The notes under the pieces: generated by a model
What the model was told of the DNA's origin: nothing
Database searches by the model: none
The model's input: only the letters and a program-made list of their open reading frames with translations
From: an uncultured Ruminococcus sp.
GTDB taxonomy: Bacteria; Bacillota; Clostridia; Oscillospirales; Ruminococcaceae
DNA length: 17,808 nucleotides
Direction: 5' to 3'
Assembly (NCBI GenBank): GCA_947178195.1
Contig: CAMWXM010000027.1
Location: forward strand, 1 to 17,808
Made by a program: the position numbers and the translations under genes
In this document: piece by piece, positions 1 to 6,244 of the stretch
Position numbering within the stretch: position 1 is the stretch's first letter
How the letters are laid out: each line of letters starts with the position of its first letter

Positions 1-38
1 AAATCTCTGCGAACGCGTCAGAGATTAATGCGAAATCG

Positions 39-41
39 TGA
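39..41 (+). other. In-frame TGA inside the heptad-repeat fibre frame
   Basis: Reading from position 3, the frame encodes S-E-I-N-A-K-S, then TGA, then E-M-L-A-N-A, then S-S-T-A-A-T-T and further heptads. The TGA takes exactly the first, normally serine, position of a heptad, and the register is kept on both sides. One base change (TCA to TGA) would explain it. This is seen directly; whether it is a real mutation, a sequencing error or a read-through site is unknown. Confidence 0.7.
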
Positions 42-44
42 GAG

Positions 45-344
45 ATGCTTGCGAATGCCAGTTCGACGGCAGCTACGACCTCTGAAACGGCAGCGAAAAC
101 ATCGGAGACGAAAGCGAAAACATCAGAGACGAATGCGAAGGCCAGTGAGACAACGGCGGCAGCGAGCGTGGTAAGAGCGTTAGAGGTTGCAAAGCAGTCA
201 GATGAATTGTTAAAAGATATTAACCTAAAGTTGGGATTAGCCGAATTTGGCGTGGATAATGATGGAAATCTGATTTATACAGATAACAGCAGTTATTCTT
301 TTTATGTGAATAGTGATGGCGATTTAAATTGGGAGGTGGCTTAG
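45..344 (+). CDS. Tail-fibre C-terminal fragment with SET-type heptad repeats
   Basis: The first 45 residues consist of seven-residue repeats of the form S-E-T-x-A-K-x, a pattern typical of phage tail-fibre shafts that trimerise as coiled coils. After residue 45 comes a short linker and a terminal piece with GVDNDGNLIYTD, common at the ends of phage tail proteins. The same repeat pattern continues upstream in the same frame from position 3, but is interrupted by TGA at 39-41. The ATG at 45 has no well-spaced ribosome binding site, so this is more likely the tail of a longer fibre gene, cut by a nonsense codon and by the window edge, than an independent gene. The TAG stop is one base before the next ATG, and the ribosome binding site of the next gene lies in its last codons. 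Function in the tail is inferred from family knowledge. Confidence 0.6.
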   Translation: MLANASSTAATTSETAAKTSETKAKTSETNAKASETTAAASVVRALEVAKQSDELLKDINLKLGLAEFGVDNDGNLIYTDNSSYSFYVNSDGDLNWEVA

Positions 345-345
345 T

Positions 346-1059
346 ATGGCGGTGGCCGGAAGAGTGGCGATTGTACCAAAAGGCGAGTATGTTCGAGGCG
401 GTATTTATAAAAGGTTGGATCTTGTCTCTTACAATAACAAAGTTTTTATAGCGAAAAAGGATAATTCTTCTGTTCCTGCTGAAGGAGCTGAGTGGATGTT
501 CGTTGGTGAGTTTGATAAACAGAAATTGGATACAACAGCCAGTAAACTTGAGGAATTTGTTAATAAGGTAAATAATTTAAATGCTCAAAGTGTTGGAGCT
601 CTTCCATCTAATACGAAATATGCTGCGTCGGAATCTGTAGGCGGAGCAGCAAAAGCTTTGGCTTATAAACATGTAATAAATTCTGTTATTTCGGGATCGA
701 ATTATATTGTGTACTTCAGTGACGGCTCTCAAGTAAGTTATACATTGCCTAAAGAAGATTTTTCTATTTATGCGATTGGGAATGTAACAGGCATTAATTC
801 TAATAGTGAAACCTATGTTTATGTTAAATTGACAGATATTTTATTATTAGACAAGACTTATTTGATCATGGTTGATAATACTGAATCCAGATCAGATTTA
901 TTTCGTGGAATAGCATGTTCGCCAGATTATTTTGTTATTACTGACTCAAATGGCTCAGTAAAAACGATTCGGGCCCTCAATAAAATGGAAAAATCATATT
1001 ATTATAATATGACTTATACTAATGCAGGAATAACTATTAGTAAGAGAGGTAATGGATGA
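346..1059 (+). CDS. Tail fibre/baseplate protein with carbohydrate-binding-like motif
   Basis: A 237-residue protein with a strong ribosome binding site (GGAGG at 332-336) and coupled to the gene before it. Residues 10-56 (YKRLDLVSYNNKVFIA, then P, then EWMFVGEF) match the CBM5/12-like pattern found in phage tail and chitin-binding proteins, where aromatic residues contact sugars. Residues 60-80 look like a short coiled coil, and the rest is probably beta-rich. No catalytic residues are recognised. It overlaps the next gene by ATGA. A role in host-surface binding is inferred from this motif and its position between a fibre fragment and a LamG-like protein. Confidence 0.7.
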   Translation: MAVAGRVAIVPKGEYVRGGIYKRLDLVSYNNKVFIAKKDNSSVPAEGAEWMFVGEFDKQKLDTTASKLEEFVNKVNNLNAQSVGALPSNTKYAASESVGGAAKALAYKHVINSVISGSNYIVYFSDGSQVSYTLPKEDFSIYAIGNVTGINSNSETYVYVKLTDILLLDKTYLIMVDNTESRSDLFRGIACSPDYFVITDSNGSVKTIRALNKMEKSYYYNMTYTNAGITISKRGNG

Positions 1060-2210
1060 TGGAAAAAATTGAAGTGTTGAGATCTGATGAGTCTATACGG
1101 AATAATATCTGTTTAGCTATGGAAAATGCCCCAGCTCCCATGTTGTCTGACGCAGAGTTTGATAGTATGAAAATATCTGCTTTGTTGGAAAAAACAAAGA
1201 TCAGCAATGTGGGAATTGAGGAGATTGTAGACGCGTCTGCTTCTAATGAAGTTTTAATTGGTTCTAGAGAAGGGGCGCTGACTGAGCAAGTAATGCAGAG
1301 TGTGCCTGATGACAGAGAAGTGTATACTTTTGAATATTCTCAGTCAATTAAAAATAATAAACCTCTTGAGAATAATTATATTGATGAAATTAGGGGAAAT
1401 GTAATTAAAATCGACAGTCACGACAGCACATATATGAGGGAATATGATTACAACGATCATCAGGAAATATGTTCTAAAGGACAGGCGGCGCTTACAAATA
1501 CTCATGGTCAGTATAAAAAGTTTTTTCTTGTTACGGATGCGATTAATCATAATAAGATCAGTAATTGTTTTCGGGGGCGGACTCTGAAAAAGGGAGCAGC
1601 GTTATCATTTTGGGTAAAGTTCTTTTCTCTTGATACAACAGCTTATGGGAGCGGATTGTTAGCGTTTTTGGGGGATCATAAAAGACATTATTTTGATATT
1701 GAGGGGGAACGCATGAATGCGGAATATGTTGATTATACTGCGCATTTATCAGTTTCAGCCGATTTGTGTGTAACATATGATGAAGCTTTTTGGAACACTT
1801 ACAGTAGGAAAAGGAATAATTCTTATTTGACGGAAGGGCAGAATGAATCCATAGCTAAAGTTTTGTGGAGGTCTGACAAAGCGTGGATGCATGTGGCGTT
1901 GTCTTTTACGGATGAGGGTATCGAACGATTTGTGAATGGAATGAGAGTTACAGATGATTATTCTGTAAATATAGGAAAACGATTTGGAAAACATGGAAAA
2001 GTTCCTGTTTCTGAAACAGAATGTCGTATGTCTATTCTCGATTTTCTTTCAAGTGAGGATACTGTTTTGTTTCTTGGGTTAACTTTAGATGAAAGAAAAA
2101 CGAGTGAATCAATGCTTTTTGATGATATTACTTTTTGGGATGAAGCTATTAATAGCGATGAAGAGGCAAAACAGCTTTTTGAGGAAGCCGTTAAGATTAA
2201 TTTGCCATAG
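1056..2210 (+). CDS. LamG-like lectin-domain tail protein, probable receptor binding
   Basis: A 384-residue protein that starts at ATG 1056 (or ATG 1059) overlapping the stop of the gene upstream. Residues 180-375 have a concanavalin/LamG-like beta-sandwich pattern: LSFWVKFF near the beginning, then AWMHVALSFTDEGIERFVNG, then a final FDDITFWDEAI strand. In LamG domains the W-x-H-V and F-V-N-G elements form paired strands of the sugar-binding sandwich. The N-terminal 170 residues are not recognised and may attach to the tail. Located at the end of the structural module, it is a good candidate for the host-recognition protein. It does not show glycosidase motifs. Confidence 0.72.
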   Translation: MMEKIEVLRSDESIRNNICLAMENAPAPMLSDAEFDSMKISALLEKTKISNVGIEEIVDASASNEVLIGSREGALTEQVMQSVPDDREVYTFEYSQSIKNNKPLENNYIDEIRGNVIKIDSHDSTYMREYDYNDHQEICSKGQAALTNTHGQYKKFFLVTDAINHNKISNCFRGRTLKKGAALSFWVKFFSLDTTAYGSGLLAFLGDHKRHYFDIEGERMNAEYVDYTAHLSVSADLCVTYDEAFWNTYSRKRNNSYLTEGQNESIAKVLWRSDKAWMHVALSFTDEGIERFVNGMRVTDDYSVNIGKRFGKHGKVPVSETECRMSILDFLSSEDTVLFLGLTLDERKTSESMLFDDITFWDEAINSDEEAKQLFEEAVKINLP

Positions 2211-2225
2211 AAAGGAGGAGTGGAA

Positions 2226-2804
2226 ATGTTAGCGCAAGTGGACAGCAATGGTTATTTTACAGGAAGATGGAGTTCGATAGGCGATATTGAAAATTCGGTC
2301 GAGGTATCGAATCTGCCTGATACATTGGCGTCTGAAACGGAAAAGATATGTTATAGATATGAAGATGGATCCTGGGTTTTCGATGAGGAAAGATATCAGA
2401 CTTTGTTAAATGAGCAGTATATGAGCGCTTTGGAAGAGGCGAAAGCAGAGAGGATTGCGGAAACGAAAAGGGGTCTTGCCCGTTATCTGGAAACTCATAC
2501 AATTACTTCTTCCTGTCATGGGGAGGAAAAGGAGTATAGCATTACTAGCGAGAAACAGCAGTATCTTGCAAGTATGATTATGACTGCGCAGATGGCTGAA
2601 CAGACAGGCGTGCCATATCAGGTTTCATGGAATGCTACAGGCGAACCTTGTACTTATGATTGGACGGTGGAACAATTGCGGCAGCTGGCTTTTGAAATTG
2701 AGACAGTTGTAAGACCGCTTGTGTCGAAACAGCAGTCTATGGAAGTGAGGATTAGAGAAGCTTCCAATATGGAGGAGTTAAATGCTGTTGTGATTGCCTT
2801 TTAG
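2226..2804 (+). CDS. DUF4376-like phage tail protein
   Basis: The chosen start is ATG 2226, seven bases after AAAGGAGG (2211-2218); a GTG at 2220 in the same frame is too close to that site. The 192-residue product has an N-terminal part like phage tail-accessory proteins (VDSNGYFTGRW, then DGSWVFDEERY), a helical middle rich in E and K, and a C-terminal part from about residue 90 (Y-S-I-T, QQYLASMI, VSWNATGEPCTYDWTVEQL) that resembles DUF4376, found in phage tail-fibre assembly and accessory proteins. The exact role is unknown. Its position after the receptor-binding protein and before the lysis genes fits a tail accessory or fibre-assembly role. Confidence 0.6.
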   Translation: MLAQVDSNGYFTGRWSSIGDIENSVEVSNLPDTLASETEKICYRYEDGSWVFDEERYQTLLNEQYMSALEEAKAERIAETKRGLARYLETHTITSSCHGEEKEYSITSEKQQYLASMIMTAQMAEQTGVPYQVSWNATGEPCTYDWTVEQLRQLAFEIETVVRPLVSKQQSMEVRIREASNMEELNAVVIAF

Positions 2805-2825
2805 ATAGGGGGGGGAATATCCAGA

Positions 2826-3251
2826 ATGCTTCATCATTTGTTTAAACATGGCGTTTTGGTTTTTGTGGGGGGATTTTTGTATGTTGTTATTGAGCTTTTG
2901 TGGCGGGGCTACAGTCATTGGTCTATGTTTTTTCTTGGCGGCGTCTGTTTCGTTGTGATCGGCTTGATTAATGAGTTGTTTGCATGGGATATGCCGTTAT
3001 GGAGACAAGGGTTGATTGGAGCAGTCATTGTTACAGTTTTGGAGTTTGCAGTTGGATGTGTTATTAATTTATGGCTGAAATGGGATGTATGGGATTATTC
3101 GCATGTTCCGTTTAATCTGTTTGGCCAGATTTGTCTGCCGTTTGCTGTTGTGTGGTTTACTCTGTCTCTGGCGGCTGTTGTTCTGGATGATTATTTAAGA
3201 TTTTGGCTGTTTGGAGAGGAAAAACCCCATTATATTTTCTGGAAGAGGTGA
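2826..3251 (+). CDS. CmpB-like integral membrane protein in lysis module
   Basis: A 141-residue protein with four predicted membrane segments (roughly residues 8-25, 34-50, 63-84 and 99-121). The segment WDYSHVPFNLFGQICLPF matches the signature of the putative type IV ABC-transporter family often labelled CmpB (PF06541), but no ATPase partner is nearby, so transport is doubtful. Short CmpB-like proteins occur in Clostridia prophages close to holins; a part in lysis or in modifying the membrane is an inference. Its ribosome binding site is embedded in a run of eight G's (2808-2815). The TGA stop overlaps the next ATG (TGATG). Confidence 0.65.
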   Translation: MLHHLFKHGVLVFVGGFLYVVIELLWRGYSHWSMFFLGGVCFVVIGLINELFAWDMPLWRQGLIGAVIVTVLEFAVGCVINLWLKWDVWDYSHVPFNLFGQICLPFAVVWFTLSLAAVVLDDYLRFWLFGEEKPHYIFWKR

Positions 3252-3409
3252 TGATATTGGAACACAGTAAGAATTTTGAGAAGGTCAGGAAATATTTTGA
3301 AGAAAATTTTTGGAACGAAAACCGTATTCATTTAGCAGTTGGCCGATGGATAACAGAGGAAGAGTATGAGGAGATTACAGGCAAGGCTTATCAAAATCCT
3401 GTGACTTAA
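3251..3409 (+). CDS. xkdX: XkdX family protein
   Basis: A small protein of 50-52 residues. The C-terminal half, with W then AVGRWITEEEYEEITGKAY, is the hallmark of the XkdX family (PF09693), small proteins encoded between tail genes and holins in PBSX-like phages; their function is unproven. ATG 3251 overlaps the preceding stop codon and suggests translational coupling, but TTG 3257 has a better spaced site (GAGGTG, six bases upstream), so the true start may be six bases later. Family recognition is fairly sure. Confidence 0.8.
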   Translation: MILEHSKNFEKVRKYFEENFWNENRIHLAVGRWITEEEYEEITGKAYQNPVT

Positions 3410-3426
3410 AGATTGGAGGTTGAGTA

Positions 3427-3735
3427 ATGGATTCATTTATTACGAGGGTAGAGCATGAAGAATTCTGCCGGAGAATTGATGATGAAAATAACAGACAGAA
3501 TAAACGTATTGAGCTTTTGGAAGAGTATACGAAACGTGTGGAAACTCTGAATACCTCTATTGAAAAGCTGGCTCTTAATATGGAAAGTATGCTGAAGGAA
3601 CAGTTACAGCAGGGAAAGCGCCTTGAGATTTTGGAATCAAGAGATGGTGAAATGTGGCGTAAGATGGTAAGTTATGCAGTAACGGCGGTTGTAGGCATTG
3701 TGATTGGATTTCTTTTTAAAAAGATTGGAATGTGA
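3427..3735 (+). CDS. XhlA-like holin accessory protein
   Basis: A 102-residue protein with GGAGG eight bases before ATG. Residues 1-75 are charged and predicted to form a coiled coil; residues 80-97 (MVSYAVTAVVGIVIGFLF) form one C-terminal membrane helix followed by positive residues. This shape (cytoplasmic coiled coil plus a tail anchor) matches the haemolysin XhlA/BhlA group (PF10779-like), which assists holins in phage-induced lysis. It sits directly before a holin, separated by 13 bases. It could alternatively be an unrelated tail-anchored protein with the same shape. Confidence 0.7.
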   Translation: MDSFITRVEHEEFCRRIDDENNRQNKRIELLEEYTKRVETLNTSIEKLALNMESMLKEQLQQGKRLEILESRDGEMWRKMVSYAVTAVVGIVIGFLFKKIGM

Positions 3736-3748
3736 AGGAGGACTTTTT

Positions 3749-3979
3749 ATGAATATGAGCAGTAAAATGTACGATGTTTTAAAATGGATTGCACAATATT
3801 TTTTGCCTGCAGCGGGCACTTTATATTTTGCCCTTGCGGGTATTTGGGGGCTTTCTTATGGGGAGCAGGTTGTGGGAACAATTACAGCTGTTGATACTTT
3901 TCTTGGAGTTGTATTAGGGATCAGTTCAGTGCAGTATCATAAATTAAAGTTATTGAATGAAGAGCCATTACAAAAATAA
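3749..3979 (+). CDS. Phage holin, Dp-1-like family
   Basis: A 76-residue protein. ATG 3749 follows AAGGAGG with good spacing; a longer reading from 3704 has no such site and overlaps the gene before it. Two membrane segments are visible, about residues 16-31 (LPAAGTLYFALAGIWG) and 37-56 (VGTITAVDTFLGVVLGIS), separated by a short loop, with a charged C-terminus. This matches the Dp-1-like holin family (PF16938). Holins form the membrane lesions that let the endolysin out. Unusually, no endolysin follows: the next gene is the integrase on the other strand. Confidence 0.82.
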   Translation: MNMSSKMYDVLKWIAQYFLPAAGTLYFALAGIWGLSYGEQVVGTITAVDTFLGVVLGISSVQYHKLKLLNEEPLQK

Positions 3980-4023
3980 TTTTGGCTAATAAGATGTAGT
4001 AAGAGGAGGTAAAGTGTAGGAGA

Positions 4024-4042
4024 TTTCTGCATTATACCTATA
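4024..4042 (+). repeat. 19-base imperfect direct repeat, copy 1
   Basis: TTTCTGCATTATACCTATA at 4024-4042 matches TTTCTGTATTATTCCTACA at 4184-4202 at 16 of 19 positions. Both copies are next to TGTAGGA or its complement. Possible integrase core or arm sites. Confidence 0.5.
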
Positions 4043-4183
4043 TTTTTTGAATATCATGACGTGTTTGCGGAGCTTCACGTTTCTATAGAAGAAGCCGCTA
4101 AGGCTGGCAAATTCTAAGGAATGCTATAAAATAATAGTTTTTAAAGTATATAGGAGTAGTGAGAAATGGAAAAATGCAGATAG

Positions 4184-4202
4184 TTTCTGTATTATTCCTA
4201 CA
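4184..4202 (+). repeat. 19-base imperfect direct repeat, copy 2
   Basis: Second copy of the repeat at 4024-4042, with three differences. It overlaps the first 12-base ATTCCTACACTA repeat and the right arm of the 13-base inverted repeat. Confidence 0.5.
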
Positions 4203-4205
4203 CTA
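4194..4205 (-). repeat. 12-base arm-type repeat, copy 1
   Basis: ATTCCTACACTA on the plus strand. Identical to 4219-4230 and, as its reverse complement, to 5558-5569 in the integrase promoter. Probable integrase or excisionase binding site (inference). Confidence 0.55.
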
Positions 4206-4218
4206 CTCCTATAATTGT

Positions 4219-4230
4219 ATTCCTACACTA
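4219..4230 (-). repeat. 12-base arm-type repeat, copy 2
   Basis: ATTCCTACACTA on the plus strand, 25 bases after copy 1, ending nine bases before the integrase stop. The spacing places the two copies on nearly opposite sides of the helix. Confidence 0.55.
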
Positions 4231-4238
4231 ATAACATG

Positions 4239-5480
4239 TTATTTTATTTTTTCAATTTCAGATTTAAGCCAGTCAATTTCTCTTTTTGTATATACTTTTT
4301 CAGTAATATCTGAGATGGAATGTCCAACCATATATTTGATAGCATATTCGTCAACGCCATATTTCTTGGCAGTGGTAATAAAATGCATTCTGCCGTCATG
4401 AGCTCTGTGCAGTGAATTTAATTTTAATTGATCTCGGATTTTATTAAATCTTTTCTGGTATTTATCATATGTAAATTTGATACTGCTTCTATGTGTGGAG
4501 GCGTCTGTACAATTTATAAGATATTCGCTTTTAAGTTCTATTGCTTCTTTATATTTTCTTTCTACAAGATGACGTATCTTTGAATGTATTGGAACTGTGC
4601 GGTTTGTGCCTGCTTCTGTTTTCATTCCGCCAGTAAATGTTTGCTTTTCTAGATTTATATTCTCCATTTTTAACAGGCCAAGTTCTTGAGGCCGCCATCC
4701 TGAATAACATTGTATTAATATTACATCTACATATGGAATATTATCAACTTGTTCCCATAGTAAAGATATTTCTCTTTCTGTAAATGGAATATGTCCTCTT
4801 TTTGTATTTTCATTTTCTTTTATTATTTCATCAGATACATGAAATGTGCGAGCATAATTTTTGTCTGCTATTTCGTATTCTAAGGCATAATCAAGCATTA
4901 AATTGAACATGGATTTTATTCTTGCTTTGGTGCCAGCGGTTGGATGCTGTTCTTTTCCTTTTATAATTGCTGTTCCATTATCCATGCACCCTTTTATGTG
5001 GCGTGCGCGTAAATCTGAAGCTCTCATGTTATATATTGAGGAGCAATATGACCAGGCCGATGTAATTGTGCGGATACTGGAATTTGATTTTAATGTTTTA
5101 AAATACGCTTTGCTCCATCTTTCATACAATTCTTTTACTGTTATGGATGGTTCTAAATCGTAAGGGTTTTTGTTATACTCAACAAGAGCAGAATAGGCAT
5201 CATTATAAGTCGGAAAATAAGATTCTGGTTTTAATGGTTTGCAGATTGGTCTTCCTTTTTCTGTTTTACCAACTGTTATCATTGCACGAAAGGGTTTTCT
5301 AAGGTTACGGTTTTTAATTTCGCTTATTTGACCAAATCCGTTTGGAAGCCGTTTTCGTTTATTATTTTTTTTGCGAGGCTTTTTTTTGTCGGAATTAGCC
5401 TTCATTGGATATCCGCAGTGGGGACAGGCTAATGCTTTGTCGCTTACCTGTAAATCGCATTCAGGACATTTTATCAACAT
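4239..5480 (-). CDS. int: Tyrosine recombinase (phage integrase) with N-terminal zinc ribbon
   Basis: A 413-residue integrase. The start at 5480 is supported by AAAGGAG eight bases upstream; a longer reading from 5510 lacks a site. Residues 4-23 (CPECDLQVSDKALACPHCGY) form a CxxC...CxxC zinc ribbon, followed by a basic linker, an Arm/SAM-like core-binding domain (about residues 80-210) and the catalytic domain. Catalytic residues visible: Arg in GWRPQEL, Lys in MKTEAGTNR, His and Arg in HDGR, His in VGHS, and Tyr in EKVYTKR. The second box reads HDGRMHF instead of the usual HxLRHT. The enzyme would integrate and excise the phage at att sites. It is transcribed away from the early genes, toward the probable attP, from a near-consensus promoter. 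Confidence 0.93.
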   Translation of the reverse strand: MLIKCPECDLQVSDKALACPHCGYPMKANSDKKKPRKKNNKRKRLPNGFGQISEIKNRNLRKPFRAMITVGKTEKGRPICKPLKPESYFPTYNDAYSALVEYNKNPYDLEPSITVKELYERWSKAYFKTLKSNSSIRTITSAWSYCSSIYNMRASDLRARHIKGCMDNGTAIIKGKEQHPTAGTKARIKSMFNLMLDYALEYEIADKNYARTFHVSDEIIKENENTKRGHIPFTEREISLLWEQVDNIPYVDVILIQCYSGWRPQELGLLKMENINLEKQTFTGGMKTEAGTNRTVPIHSKIRHLVERKYKEAIELKSEYLINCTDASTHRSSIKFTYDKYQKRFNKIRDQLKLNSLHRAHDGRMHFITTAKKYGVDEYAIKYMVGHSISDITEKVYTKREIDWLKSEIEKIK

Positions 5481-5546
5481 AATAGTTCTCCTTTCGATAA
5501 TAAAATACAATATACTTCCATATACGACATTGATTTATTTTTTGTA

Positions 5547-5575
5547 ATCATATATGATAGTGTAGGAATTGTCAA
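5547..5575 (-). promoter_or_regulatory. Integrase promoter
   Basis: On the minus strand there is TTGACA (5575-5570), exactly 17 bases, then TATGAT (5552-5547). This matches the sigma-70/sigma-A consensus at 11 of 12 positions and lies about 70 bases before the integrase start. The spacer contains the 12-base repeat also found beside the attP candidate, and the -35 box is in a palindrome, so it is probably regulated. Confidence 0.75.
5558..5569 (+). repeat. 12-base arm-type repeat, copy 3, in integrase promoter
   Basis: TAGTGTAGGAAT, the exact reverse complement of the repeats at 4194-4205 and 4219-4230. It lies in the 17-base spacer between the -35 and -10 boxes of the integrase promoter. 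Confidence 0.6.
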
Positions 5576-5581
5576 TTCCTA
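5563..5581. promoter_or_regulatory. Palindromic operator-like site
   Basis: TAGGAATTG, one T, CAATTCCTA: a perfect nine-base inverted repeat with a single central base, covering the -35 box of the integrase promoter. Its symmetry suggests a binding site for a dimeric regulator; no T-run follows, so it is not a terminator. Confidence 0.55.
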
Positions 5582-5635
5582 TATATGAGTTGTTTTCTAA
5601 TCTAGGTTTAATGAGAAGATTATAATGAGGGGATT

Positions 5636-5947
5636 ATGGTTAGAGGGGAACAATTATCATGTCCAAAATGCGGCGGGAATTTGAAACGGTATGACAATGT
5701 TCAAAGAATAGTGCGTACAAAAGGGCGTAGTACAGAACGGATTTGCATTAGGAGACTTAGGTGTATTGCATGTGGCGCAGTACATAGAGAATTGCCAAAT
5801 TTTATATATCCATATAAACAATATGAAGCGGAGATTATTCGCGGTGTATTAGAAGGGCTTATAACCCCTGATACACTTGGATATGAAGATTTTCCATGCG
5901 AAATGACCATGATGAGATGGAAGGCGCAAAAATCGCATCCTCTATAA
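5636..5947 (+). CDS. DUF6431-like zinc-ribbon protein
   Basis: The first rightward gene after the integrase, 103 residues, with GAGGGG a few bases before ATG. It shows CPKC at residues 9-12 and C-x2-C (CIAC) at 43-46, a four-cysteine zinc ribbon, followed by HRELPNFIYPYKQYEAEII and EDFPCEMTMMRW. This combination matches the DUF6431 family of short Clostridia proteins, which resemble the DNA-binding N-terminal parts of transposases. The function is unknown; DNA binding is inferred from the zinc ribbon and the position beside the divergent promoter region. It ends nine bases before the ribosome binding site of the next gene. Confidence 0.65.
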   Translation: MVRGEQLSCPKCGGNLKRYDNVQRIVRTKGRSTERICIRRLRCIACGAVHRELPNFIYPYKQYEAEIIRGVLEGLITPDTLGYEDFPCEMTMMRWKAQKSHPL

Positions 5948-5967
5948 TGAAAGGAGGTAACGATGTC

Positions 5968-6159
5968 ATGAAGTCTTTTCTGGCAAAGAATCCGAAGCAA
6001 CTTGATATTTGTTTAAAACTGTTGTATTCTGAACATGTGCCTTTTGTGGTAAACATTACGGAAACTACAAAGAAAAAGGTGGTATATGAGATTACGGCAG
6101 ATGCAGAAGAACCGATTATCAATAAGCTTATGGAGAAGTATAGGATACTGATATCATAG
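5968..6159 (+). CDS. Small hypothetical phage protein
   Basis: The start chosen is ATG 5968, ten bases after AAGGAGG; the longer reading from 5896 overlaps the gene before it without a site, and ATG 5963 in another frame reads only M-S-stop. The 63-residue product has no cysteines after the chosen start except one, no membrane segment, and a mixed alpha/beta pattern (PKQLDICLKLLY, then VPFVVNITETTKKKVVYEIT, then EEPIINKLMEKYRIL). No family is recognised. A terminator-like hairpin follows 14 bases later, so the pair 5636-6159 may form a short transcript. Confidence 0.6.
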   Translation: MKSFLAKNPKQLDICLKLLYSEHVPFVVNITETTKKKVVYEITADAEEPIINKLMEKYRILIS

Positions 6160-6173
6160 TTCCTCTTTGCGCG

Positions 6174-6208
6174 GTTTAAAGGGTTGTAGCAAACCCTTTA
6201 AACTTTTG
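6174..6208 (+). terminator. Terminator-like hairpin
   Basis: GTTTAAAGGGTT (6174-6185), six-base loop, AACCCTTTAAAC (6192-6203): a perfect 12-base-pair stem followed by only four T's before GCG. The stem is strong but the T-tract is short, so it may be a weak terminator or an RNA-stability element. Confidence 0.55.
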
Positions 6209-6244
6209 CGGGTATGTTGCCATAGTGAAAGGAGAATGTAATTT

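Larger units (their letters stand above)
4149..4213. repeat. 13-base perfect inverted repeat with 39-base loop
   Basis: TATAGGAGTAGTG at 4149-4161 is the exact reverse complement of CACTACTCCTATA at 4201-4213. No T-run follows on either strand, so a terminator is unlikely. The placement beside the integrase favours a recombination or protein-binding site. Confidence 0.6.
3980..4238. other. Repeat-rich non-coding region, probable attP
   Basis: This 259-base stretch lies between the holin and the 3' end of the integrase and has no convincing gene. It holds a 13-base perfect inverted repeat, two 12-base direct repeats, a 19-base imperfect direct repeat, and a start-less open frame (4013-4117). 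Tyrosine-integrase attachment sites usually lie next to the integrase and carry repeated arm-binding sites, so attP is the natural interpretation. The crossover core cannot be fixed without the host attB sequence. An AGGAGG at 4004-4009 is followed only by GTG-TAG. Confidence 0.55.

Noticed and set aside
39..41. Recoding of TGA as a sense codon (alternative genetic code)
   Set aside because: TGA ends many genes properly in this window (for example 1059, 3251, 8715), and TGG is used for Trp, so the standard bacterial code applies.
61..170. Short repeats near the start as a CRISPR array
   Set aside because: They are coding heptads with degenerate 21-base periodicity, without spacers.
1..1059. 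Diversity-generating retroelement acting on the fibre genes
   Set aside because: No reverse transcriptase or template/variable repeat pair is seen in the window.
1344..2502. Several minus-strand open frames of 68-96 codons opposite the tail genes
   Set aside because: They lie fully inside convincing plus-strand genes, have no ribosome binding sites of note and show low-complexity composition typical of antisense frames.
2826..3251. True ABC transporter subunit
   Set aside because: No ATPase or substrate-binding gene is near, and the setting is a phage lysis module; kept only as CmpB-like membrane protein.
4149..4213. 13-base inverted repeat as terminator for holin operon or integrase
   Set aside because: Loop of 39 bases and no T-run after it on either strand.
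4159..4401. Plus-strand 80-codon open frame across attP candidate and integrase 3' end
   Set aside because: It overlaps the integrase gene on the other strand and has no Shine-Dalgarno site; residues look like antisense translation.
5598..5626. TATAAT at 5621-5626 as rightward early promoter
   Set aside because: No -35 box at proper spacing, and it is only nine bases before the start codon, overlapping the ribosome binding site. The rightward promoter remains unidentified.
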